From: Rheum nobile
Lineage: Eukaryota > Streptophyta > Magnoliopsida > Caryophyllales > Polygonaceae
Direction: 5' to 3'
DNA: 64,000 bases
Assembly: GCA_027886185.1 (NCBI GenBank)
Contig: WOAB01000142.1
Span: forward strand, 2,976,001-3,040,000
In this document: piece after piece, positions 55,694 to 64,000 of the stretch
Layout: each line of letters opens with the position of its first letter
Numbering within the stretch: the stretch's first letter is position 1
Program-made: the position numbers and the translations under genes
Notes under the pieces: generated by a model
Databases searched by the model: none
The model's input: only the letters and a program-made list of their open reading frames with translations
Told to the model about the DNA's origin: nothing

Positions 55694-56580
55694 CTACTCG
55701 TGGTGGTGATGCCTGTGACGCCCAAAAGTACACGAAATGCGTCTGGAGTAAGGCTGATGATGTGCTCCTCATCAGTGGGTACTTAAACACCACTAAAGAT
55801 CCCATAATCAATACCAATCAGACATCTGAGGCATTCTGGAAGCGGATTCAAGGCTACTGGAACACTTACAAGAAACCAGATCAAGGTGTGCGAACTTTGA
55901 AAAGCGTTAAGAATAGATGGCATACATTTATTCCTTTTGTGAATAAGTTTGTTGGTACGTATCACCATGCATGTGCTGCTAAAAGAAGTGGGGAGTCGGA
56001 GGATGATGTTATGAAAACTGCACATGAGTCATTTTTAACGGAAATGGGAAAAAGGTTTTTATATGAGCATGCATGGGAGGCTCTTCGATACGAGCCAAAA
56101 TGGAGCTTTTCTTATTTGCACCAGGCCAGCGGGACGAACCAAAGCTCAGGAAGTGCCCCAAGCTCGAAAAGATCGTCTATTGATATGGAAGGCTCTAATC
56201 AAGATACTCCAACGAGTGGTTTCACTGGGATTTTTGAGCGTCCTGAGGGCATCAAGAAGGCTAAACAAAAGGGGAAAAAATTTGCATCCACAAGTTGTGC
56301 TGAAGATGATGGAGAAAGTATGCTCGAAAGAGAAAAAATTTGCATCCAGAGGGATAAGCATGAATTGGAGATGGCAAAGGTGGCACGAAAGAGGGAGAAG
56401 CAAGCACAATATCTTAAGATCAAGACCATGGAGATTGAACAAAAGGCCAAGGAGATGGAACATAATAATATCGATAGGAGCAGGAAGTGGGACATGCTCC
56501 AGTGGTTGATGGGGAAGCATGAGTGCACACCGGAGGAGGAAGTTGTCAAGATGCAATTGATGAAAGAATTCGCCTCTTAA
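55462..56580 (+). CDS. Harbinger accessory protein, Myb/SANT (trihelix-like)
   Basis: An intact 372-residue frame. After a Gln/Tyr-rich head comes an RGRGRGRGR basic run (about residues 70-78), then a Myb/SANT-like domain with three spaced tryptophans (KCVWSKADDVLLISGYLN, FWKRIQGYWN, NRWHTFIPFV; about residues 93-158). The C-terminal half is charged and helical. In PIF/Harbinger systems this protein binds DNA near the ends and helps import the transposase into the nucleus; here that is inferred from the family. Same strand, about 950 bp upstream of the transposase. Confidence 0.85.
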
Positions 56581-56768
56581 GTGTTATCCATGTAGATGTG
56601 AAGATGTCTTTATAGTTTTCCGCTTTGCATGTTTGTTTTTTTCGAATGCATGTTTCAATCTTGTTATGTATCTTTCAATCTTGTAATGCATATTTCAATA
56701 TTGTAATGCATCTTTAGATCTTGTAATGGAAGCTTTTTTAATGTAATGCAAGTTCAATTATGTAATAC

Positions 56769-57456
56769 CAATGCTTCTTTGTTTTATTTGACTAAGCATC
56801 TCTATGCTTTTGGTTGGCACTTTCTATGATTTTATGTGGTGCAGAATGATGCAGAGAAAGCATTTTATTGCTTCTGCAAAGTGATACATTGATATCAATG
56901 CTTCTTTGTTTTATTTGACTAAGCATCTATATGCTTTTGGTTGGCATTTTCTATGATTTTATGTGGTGCAGAATGATGCAGAGAAAGCATTTTATTGCTT
57001 TTGCAAAGTGATACATTGATATCAATGCTTCTTTGTTTTATTTGACTAAGCATCTCTATGCTTTTGGTTGGCACTTTCTATGATTTTATGTGGTGCAGAA
57101 TGATGCAGAGAAAGCATTTTATTGCTTCTGCAAAGTGATACATTGATATCAATGCTTCTTTGTTTTATTTGACTAAGCATCTCTATGCTTTTGGTTGGCA
57201 TTTTCTATGATTTTATGTGGTGCAGAATGATGCAGAGAAAGCATTTTATTGCTTCTGCAAAGTGATACATTGATATCAATGCTTCTTTGTTTTATTTGAC
57301 TAAGCATCTCTATGCTTTTGGTTGGCATTTTCTATGATTTTATGTGGTGCAGAATGATGCAGAGAAAGCATTTTATTGCTTCTGCAAAGTGATACATTGA
57401 TATCAATGCTTCTTTGTTTTATTTGACTAAGCATCTCTATGCTTTTGGTTGGCATT
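56769..57456 (+). repeat. 127-bp tandem repeat, five full copies plus a partial
   Basis: CAATGCTTCTTTGTTTTATT starts at 56769, 56896, 57023, 57150, 57277 and 57404, an exact 127-bp step with no indels and few substitutions. It fills the space between the accessory gene and the transposase and ends about 80 bp before the transposase start. The array may carry the transposase promoter; a TATATAAG at 57475-57482 follows it. Confidence 0.95.
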
Positions 57457-57533
57457 TTGGGGATTTGCAGAGATCTATATAAGTGAGAATTTGCAATGGT
57501 TTAGTCACTCCTCATTTGTTCAAATCTCTGAAA

Positions 57534-58883
57534 ATGTCTAGTTCATCATCAAACTCCTCAAACTCAAACCCTTTACTTTCTAGCGATAGCTCTGAAGATG
57601 GTGAATACGAAAGAATTATACAAGAAGTGCTTGATGCGTGTGATGCACTTCAAGAACGTGCTCGACACCGTACAAACAATGCAGAACCAGGACGTGCTCG
57701 ACGTCGTCTAAAGTATATTGAGAGAAATAGGGAAGAAGGCTATGAGCGGCTTTACAGAGATTATTTCTCTGATCAACCAACTTATCCAGATGATTTCTTC
57801 CGACGTAGGTTCAGAATGAGCAAGGAAGTTTTCAAGCGCATTGTGGAAACACTAGGGAATGGAATGGAGTACTTTCAACAAAGGCCAGATGCAAGAGGTA
57901 GGCCTAGTATATCTGCATTACAAAAATGTACTAGTGTCATACGTATGTTGGCATATGGAACTGCTGCTGATGCTTGTGATGAGTATATCCGTATTTCCGG
58001 AGGAACCGCAAGGCATTGATTAGAGTATTTTGTTGATGGAATAATTACCTTTTTTGGCGATGAGTATCTCAGACGGCCAACCGCAGCAGACATACAACGC
58101 CTACTAAGTGTGGGCGAGTCTCGTGGATTTCCTAGGATGCTAGGTAGCATCGATTGTATGCATTGGGGGTGGAAAAATTGTCCAACTGCATGGAAAGGAC
58201 AATATGCCCGTGGAGATCATGGTCATCCAACAATCATTTTGGAGGCTGTTGCATCATATGATCTGTGGTTTTGGCATGCATTTTTTGGTGTACCAGGTAC
58301 AGCTAATGATATTAATGTTCTTGAGCGATCTCATGTTTTCGATGAAGTTTTGAATGGTAGAGCTCCAAATGTGAATTTCACGGTTAATGGGAGTCAGTAT
58401 AAGATGGGATATTATCTCGTTGATGGCATCTACCCGCCTTGGGCGACATTTGTTCAATCAATTCGCCTCCCCCAAGGCGATGAAGCCAAGTTGTTTGCCC
58501 AACACCAAGAGTCCGTTCGTAAAGATGTGGAGAGGGCGTTTGGAGTGCTGCAATCTCGTTTTGCAATAGTTCGTCAACCAGCACTCTCTTGGGATTTTGG
58601 AAAGCTTGGAAGGATAATGAGGGCTTGCATCATTCTACATAATATGATCGTAGAAGATGAACGAGATTCTTACACCCATCATGGATACGAAATCCCACAA
58701 TTCGGTGAAGGAGTAAGTGGAGAGAATACATCAGTGGATAACCATGATTGGAGCAATGATAGACCAGAGATTATGAACAATCCAGTTATTACAAGGAGGG
58801 CTCAAATTCGGGATAGAACAATACATCACAGGTTGAAGGAAGATTTGAAGAAACACATTTGGGACCGTTATGGCAACAATTAG
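57534..58883 (+). pseudogene. PIF/Harbinger DDE transposase with one in-frame stop
   Basis: The frame from ATG 57534 (MSSSSSNSSNSNP) runs to 58883, about 449 codons, with a single TGA at 58017-58019. An in-frame ATG further upstream at 57483 is possible. Catalytic region: GSIDCMHWGWKNCP (first acidic residue, near 58150), ASYDLWFWHAFFGVPGTAND, YYLVDGIYPPW (second acidic residue), and RKDVERAFGVLQSRF (third, E). These match the plant Harbinger/ANTI-like DDE fold. The stop lies upstream of all catalytic residues, so it should remove function unless it is read through. Downstream ATG 58110 could start a DDE-only protein. Confidence 0.9.
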
Positions 58884-59455
58884 ATTGTTTTGCTATTTAT
58901 GTGTTGTTTTTAATTATTAAGTCGTGTATCATGTGATGTTTGTCGTTAAATTTCGTCATTTGGTTTAGTTCATGTTGTTTTCGCATGTTGTTTTATTTTC
59001 TTAAATTTATGCATCACTTTTGTTGATTTGCCTATCAATGTATGTTTGTCTGTCTTAATTTTAAATAAATAGTATAATTAAATAATTAAAATAAAACGAG
59101 ATTAATAAATTTAATGTATGATTTTTTTAAAATTTTTTTACATTAATATATAATAAGAGATATAATAATATAATAAATGGTATATTGGTAATTTAATATA
59201 AACAATAAAATAGCATTAATAAATTTAATGTATGCTTTTTTTAAATTTTGTTTACATTAATATATAATAAGAGATATAATAATATAATAAATGGTATATT
59301 GATAATTTAATATAAATAAAATGATATAATTGTAATTTAAACAAAATCTAAAAGACCCCAATAAAAGCCTCCAATACACCATGGGTCTTATAGCAAATAA
59401 TTCTCACAAAAACTCTCTATAAGACCCATCCTATGGGACTCCAATAAAAATGCCC
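58884..59455 (+). other. 3' non-coding part of the Harbinger element
   Basis: AT-rich, with a direct duplication of about 125 bp (ATTAATAAATTTAATGTATG and ACATTAATATATAATAAGAG words at about 59100 and 59215). It ends with the right terminal inverted repeat. Confidence 0.7.
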
Positions 59456-59547
59456 TTATACACATACTAAATTTAATGGTGGGCAACATAAATTAAGGCC
59501 CTTACTATTCGGCACATAGACAATTTTGCCTTTTAGCGCATAGGGTC

Positions 59548-59718
59548 ACGCGTAACGTGGGAATAGGTTTCACACGTTATGCGCGGGGGCAGACCCTTTA
59601 AAGCTCCACACGTAACGTGTGGCGCTATTCCACACGTAACGTGTGGAGCTGTCCCACACGTAACGTGTGGAGCTGTCCCACACGTAACGTGTGGAGACAC
59701 TCCACACGTTACGTGTGG
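59548..59718. repeat. 24-bp palindromic repeat array (CCACACGTAACGTGTGG)
   Basis: Five copies with an exact 24-bp step start at 59606, 59630, 59654, 59678 and 59702, each with the perfect palindrome CACACGTAACGTGTG (the last has GTTAC in the centre). Degraded copies lie near 59548 and 59570. Each palindrome holds two inverted ACGTGT motifs, a core bound by plant bZIP proteins (ABRE-like). In-frame reading gives PHVTCGAV repeats, on both strands because the unit is palindromic. Confidence 0.9.
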
Positions 59719-59779
59719 AGGCAATCTGGTTTTAAAAGCCAGATTTCGCCTCCATTGTAGATCTACCCTAAAACGCAGC

Positions 59780-60441
59780 CATATCGCCTCCATCTTCTTC
59801 CCGCATAACGCGTCTCGTGGATCTCCTCGTTACGAAGCGACGAACTACGCACGTTATGTGGAATCAAGATCTTTGAAAGGTTAGTTAGTAGAAATTACCT
59901 TTTGGTTATTTTTTCTTAATTTTGAAGTTTTTTGTTAGATATTGTAGATCTATGTTGTGTAGATGTTTTTTATGGTAGATTTATGTTGTGTAGATGTTTT
60001 TGATGTTGTTGTTGATTTTTTGTTTAATTTTGAAGTATTTTTTTGTATGAAATGGTGAAGATTTGAATAAAAGGGTGTTGAGGATTTATGTGAAAATATG
60101 CAAATGGAAGTGATAGTATTGGTAGATTTGTAAAAATAGTGTGTTTTTTGTTGAATTTAATGTATTATTTGATGAAAATAATTTTCGCCGGAAATTGGAA
60201 ATGTCGTCGGAGAAGACGACGGAATGTCACCGGAGGGTCGCCGGAAAGTCACCGCCGACAGTTGGAAAATGCAGATTCACACGTTACGTGTAAAAGTGTC
60301 CCACACGGTACGTGTGGAGCCATTTCACACGTAACGTGTGAATCTGCATTTTCCAACTGCCGGCGGCGACTCTCCGGCGTAGTATTTATCCAGAATACAT
60401 AATATATTATTTTGATGAAATGTGTGGATATATAACCGCAG
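59780..60441 (+). other. probable untranslated exon and first intron of the plant mobile domain gene
   Basis: GATCTTTGAAAG|GTTAGT at about 59879 resembles a donor, and ATATAACCGCAG|ATGGAG at 60441 an acceptor directly before the gene's ATG. The intron would hold a second set of the 24-bp palindromes. This is inferred from splice-like sequences only. Confidence 0.35.
60251..60368. repeat. 40-bp inverted repeat enclosing three 24-bp palindrome units
   Basis: The arms CAGTTGGAAAATGCAGATTC (60259 onward) and GAATCTGCATTTTCCAACTG (60340 onward) are exact complements and extend on both sides through ACACGTTACGTGT and GCCG sequences. Palindromes start at 60277, 60301 and 60325, the same 24-bp step as the upstream array. 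A long hairpin with a nested hairpin is possible. Confidence 0.85.
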
Positions 60442-61524
60442 ATGGAGCCTGGGGAAAGAACCGCACGTAGGAGGCACCGTAACCTTGTCCGCGAACAGTC
60501 GTTTAAGACTGAAGAAGAGGTGAATAGGACGGAGAGAAGGCAACGGAGGAATGTCTGCTACCGGGATGATGAGACTGGCGCCTGTCAGACTAGAGCCGGT
60601 AGCAGTAGTGGGGTTGCTGGCATGATAGGAGTTCAGAGCTTAATGGTGGTGCCTTCATTTCATGGAGATAGGGCAGATTCTGAGCCTCAGCTCTACCCGG
60701 ACTACCGAGGGAGCCCGCTGCGTGGTTATTCTGATACAATAGATCAAAATAACTACTACGGGCGGACTTTTAGTCCGCCGGTACTACCGCCGCATGTGAG
60801 CCCTCATCATAGCCCTTCGTATAATTTTCAGGGGGATGAGGATCAGCACAACCCTTGGGAGAACCCGATAGTGTACCCGAACGCTCCCTATCATCAGCCT
60901 ATGGTAAGTACATTTAGTATAACATGAATTTGTTTAAAAATTGTAATTATTTCTGATTTATTTAATAAATGTAGGATCAGGCCAATACATGGGGGACTCA
61001 TGACCAGGCCAGCAATGCTTGGATGCCAAGAGATAAAGCTCCGGACGTGGACGAGGAGCCTCAAGAAGCCTCTTCTTCGTGGGCAAAACTGCTCCGATCA
61101 AAGAAGAAGGTGAGATATGACCCTGAATTGTGGGTGCGCCTTCCTGGAGGTCCGGAGAGCCCTGAACTCCTCAAGAGTTTTGTGAACCACGTGGCGTACC
61201 TCCTGTACCAGCGCATTGTAAGTTGCATGAAACTTTATTTCTTGTAATTCTTAATCTTATTACAAATAAGTCCAATGGATTGCTTAAATATGTTCATATA
61301 CAGTCGGTGCCACCGTTGAGGTTCCAGCAGTGAGGCAAGCAGTTACGCTCATGGCGTAGCACACCGAATGACGAGTGGGGTAACATGGTGTCTGCGTCCG
61401 GGCTATGTCATCTACCGGACATCATGCACGAGCATGTGGAAGCGACGCTGATTAGTGCCTTCATCGAGCGTTGGCAACCAGAGACCAACTCATTCCACAT
61501 GCCATGGGGAGAGATGACTATAAC
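60442..61524 (+). pseudogene. plant mobile domain (MAIN-like) gene, truncated
   Basis: Three coding exons with clean splice sites: 60442-60903 (ends before GTAAGT), 60975-61217, and 61304-61524, all in phase zero. Exon 1 has a basic head (ERTARRRHRNLVREQ) and a proline/tyrosine-rich part. Exon 3 has LISAFIERWQPETNSFHMPW then GEMTIT, the diagnostic start of the aminotransferase-like plant mobile domain found in MAIN/MAIL proteins and in transposon-borne relatives. A TGA at 61331-61333 interrupts exon 3. A gypsy LTR inserted at 61525 removes the rest of the domain. With palindrome arrays upstream, this could be a transposon-carried PMD copy. Confidence 0.7.
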
Positions 61525-64000
61525 TGTAACACCCCCAAATAACATCTTGAAAGTATTACCGCCAGTGACCTCAGACGTACTGTCCGATGTCACCCAAGGC
61601 TTTTCCAGTTGATATAAATCATCGAACAACAGTTATGATACAAAATACCATAACTTTCATTTAAACCAAAGTCTCGGAATTACAACATAATTCCAAATAC
61701 ATCAGAAATACAGCGGAGTACTTAATACAAGATATATTTAACACAGCGGAAGTCTTTTAAATAACCAACAAAGGGTCTTGATCGCAATGATCACCCGCCA
61801 AAGATCTTAACCTGAATAAACTTGTCAAAACACCGTTCGCCTCTATAGTCGTTCTAGCCTTCACGGGATGGCAACTTATTTGATATGCCGAATCGAACGA
61901 ATGACACCAGCCAACCATGCAGAGAACAATTACGGCTGGTTAGTCTAATGAAAGACTACGCAAGGGTACAAAGCATAGTGGTTCAAGTGATCGTAACCGT
62001 TTACTATCACTGTCCCTCGACTAATAACCGAAGGAACGATATATAAACCCGGTACTCTCACGGAATGATTTATCAATTAGATATGCACTGAAGAGAAGAC
62101 TCCAAATGAAATGAGCCTTATAGGAAACATGACAAATGTTGGGGGACATTAATAATTACAGAATTACAGTATTACAGTATCGCATTCGAGCGACTAAAAG
62201 TTAAGACGAGCTTTCCTAGCTGCACTAGCGCCTAGCTGCACTACTCGCCCAAGGTATATTAAAATATGTAACACCGCACTTAACTTAATCACAACGCACC
62301 CAAACACGTTAAGCTCTTAGATCATCTCTATACCAGAAATATACCGTCGGGAACTCAATCCCTAAGGCGGAATAGACTCGGGAACTAAATCCCTAAAGTC
62401 GAGTCGGGAACTAAATCCCTAGGGGACTAAATCCTTAATTATGTGCATCACCGCACTTATCTTATCCACTTAATCATGGCTACCTTAAAATAGGAGAAGA
62501 CGCATCTCCCTCACAATTTCATTATATACAAAATCTTAAAGTTCACCTCTTAATTCCTTACAATCCCATTATCAACTCTTAGTAATCTCGAAACATTACA
62601 ACCTCAACTTCCTTAAAGATACTTCCCATAATTCATTATTCATTAACATCAGAATTGGTCCTTATGCCAAATTCTAACTTAAGATCCTTTCGGTAATGAC
62701 TTAACCTATTCCTTTACTCACTTTATAACCTAAACTTTCAAGATTCCTTAACTTTCTCCAGACATAATCACCACACTCTATGTTCCTCGAAACGGATCAC
62801 ATGAGATATTACTCTTAATTCCTCAAGACATCATTCTGGAAATGATTCATCCTCCTCAATGCTTATAACACAACTCACCTATGAAAGGTAACTCTTAATC
62901 TCTTAGAACATTAACTCCACACATTCATCCGTAATCACTTCATCCTCTAGATTACTTCTAGAGAGATTAATCGGTTCCTCAATCACGTTCCTCAATCACG
63001 ACATCAACTTTATTCCCATACATCATGCCATGTAATAACTCTTACTATAACCACTTAATCACACTCACATCAATGTTAAGACTTTTAATATTATTAAGAG
63101 CAGCTACAAAGCTTTAAACCTTAGGGTGACAATTATGTCCACCCAAATTAATACAACTACCAAAGCTTATTAATTATGTGCTACAACGGCACTTATCTTA
63201 TTTAATTCCAAAACACACATCACGTTATAAGCTTTTAGATATATGTTTTGTCATGAGGGACATATATCGACGGGAATCCTTCCCAACATTTGTGACACTA
63301 GTTAAGTGCACCACCTCTATACTCGGATAGAGGACGATCATGATCCACTGTTGGCTTGAGGGTTTCCGCTACCCTCTCCACCATAATTATCAAGAAACGA
63401 CTGGACCTCAACGAGTCCAACGTTCCTAACTACTAGTGCTAACAAAACAGTTTAATACAATAATAATTCACATCACAACCATCATGGCCAACATCAAAAA
63501 CATATATTTATACTAGCGTTGTTCTAGCAGATATACAACCTATCGTAATATCTGTATTTAAACACATATATATAATAGCGTTGTTCTAGCAGATATACAA
63601 CCTATCGTAATATCTTATTTTAATCGTATTATTTAACAAAATTGTTCCCAACGAACAATAAATCAGTAAATCATCCCAAATTAATTAACAACTAAACAAT
63701 TGATAATTAATTGAAATATGGAATGATGAGCAAGAGCGAACCGCCACTTGCCTAGAGTAGATTCGGCAATGAATCTAGACGAGACGACTACTGATTATAT
63801 CATTTCCGAGGATATGGCCTAAGCTTCAGATAACTCCAACTGATTACGAGTACACACGCGATCCAGCAGATCATGTTCTAACGCTCGAATAATTTTGGGT
63901 TGAATTTGGACTGACTGCTTAATGGGCTTTCGGCCCAACAGAACTAATTAAGTGGAGGGGGTCCCACTTTCACTATTCCCCCTTCTTCTTCCTTTCTCCT
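61525..64000 (-). mobile_element. gypsy LTR, minus orientation, runs off the right edge
   Basis: Plus-strand start TGTAACACCCCCAAA is the complement of the LTR end of the gypsy element at 24081-34989. The match continues in order with divergence: GTCACCCAAGGCTTT, GTTCTAGCAGATATACAACCT and GAGCGAACCGCCACTTGCCT all complement segments of that LTR. Flanking ATAAC (61520-61524) is the likely target duplication. The LTR is about 2.4 kb and nearly complete here. Whether it is solo or part of a full element cannot be seen. It is less similar than the two LTRs of the nest, so a related subfamily or an older copy. Confidence 0.85.

Larger units (their letters stand above)
54581..59455 (+). mobile_element. 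PIF/Harbinger DNA transposon (TSD TTA)
   Basis: TTA duplications lie at 54578-54580 and 59456-59458. The terminal inverted repeats are imperfect: left GAGCAAATTTAACGGGTCC, right complement GGGCATTTTTATTGGAGTCC, with a shared sub-terminal AGTCCCATAGGAT. The element is 4875 bp and carries the usual two genes: a Myb/SANT-like protein (55462-56580) and a DDE transposase (57534-58883). Its accessory gene is intact and the transposase has one in-frame stop, so only this single visible lesion keeps it from looking autonomous. Confidence 0.9.

Noticed and set aside
56063..56556. Long alternative frames overlapping the Harbinger accessory gene
   Set aside because: They are shadows of the 372-residue frame, with no domain content.
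59579..59884. Repeat protein with PHVTCGAV units
   Set aside because: The 24-bp unit is palindromic, so the same peptide reads on both strands; it is better explained as a DNA-level repeat in an untranslated region.

Overview
This window reads as repeat-dense nuclear DNA of a flowering plant, probably a eudicot. It holds Ty1/copia and Ty3/gypsy LTR retrotransposons of plant type (including Sirevirus-like and Tekay-like chromovirus elements), a PIF/Harbinger transposon, Stowaway-like MITEs, a tRNA-derived SINE, a caulimovirid-like endogenous viral element, and broken plant gene pieces (Hsp90 tail, a NET2-like tail, a plant mobile domain gene). No bacterial features, operons or CRISPR arrays are present. 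The species cannot be named from the sequence alone.

Layout. 1-2472: right-hand part of a decayed minus-strand copia element. 2666-3346: fold-back element. About 3460-3836: a plant promoter/5'-exon-like stretch. 3837-9875: a pararetrovirus-like unit with two long intact reading frames (movement/capsid/protease polyprotein without reverse transcriptase, then an unknown 391-residue protein), purine tract, 38-bp repeats, and a TATA-type promoter plus leader. 9876-11527: broken tails of Hsp90 and a NET2-like coiled-coil gene. About 11918-14112: a 2-kb array of degenerate CATGAACCT-type repeats containing a tRNA-like sequence. 14896-15999: possible host exons. 16922-18400: a small internally deleted copia with target-site duplication. 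18966-22211: two Stowaway-like MITEs of identical length and a poly(A) retroposon with a perfect 9-bp duplication.

22486-47571 is one copia element (TSD CCTAG) split by a three-layer nest. A minus-strand Sirevirus-like copia (34993-44089, TSD AACAG) inserted into its polyprotein. A Tekay-like gypsy element (24081-34989, TSD CAGTG) then inserted exactly at the left junction, so its TSD contains the first two bases of the Sirevirus LTR. The relative ages can therefore be read directly. 48386-52470 is a second, internally deleted Sirevirus-like element (TSD GTTAG). 52880-53101 is a SINE with a 16-bp TSD. 54581-59455 is a nearly intact PIF/Harbinger element (TSD TTA) with a Myb/SANT-like accessory gene and a transposase gene carrying one stop, separated by five exact 127-bp repeats. 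59500-61524 is a plant-mobile-domain gene with an upstream array of 24-bp palindromic repeats, broken by a stop and by a minus-strand gypsy LTR that runs off the window (61525-64000).

Functionally almost everything is mobile DNA. The open frames without internal stops are the two viral frames, the Harbinger accessory gene and a small MAKR/BKI1-like frame. Most retrotransposon polyproteins keep one frame with scattered stops, several of which fit C-to-T or G-to-A changes.
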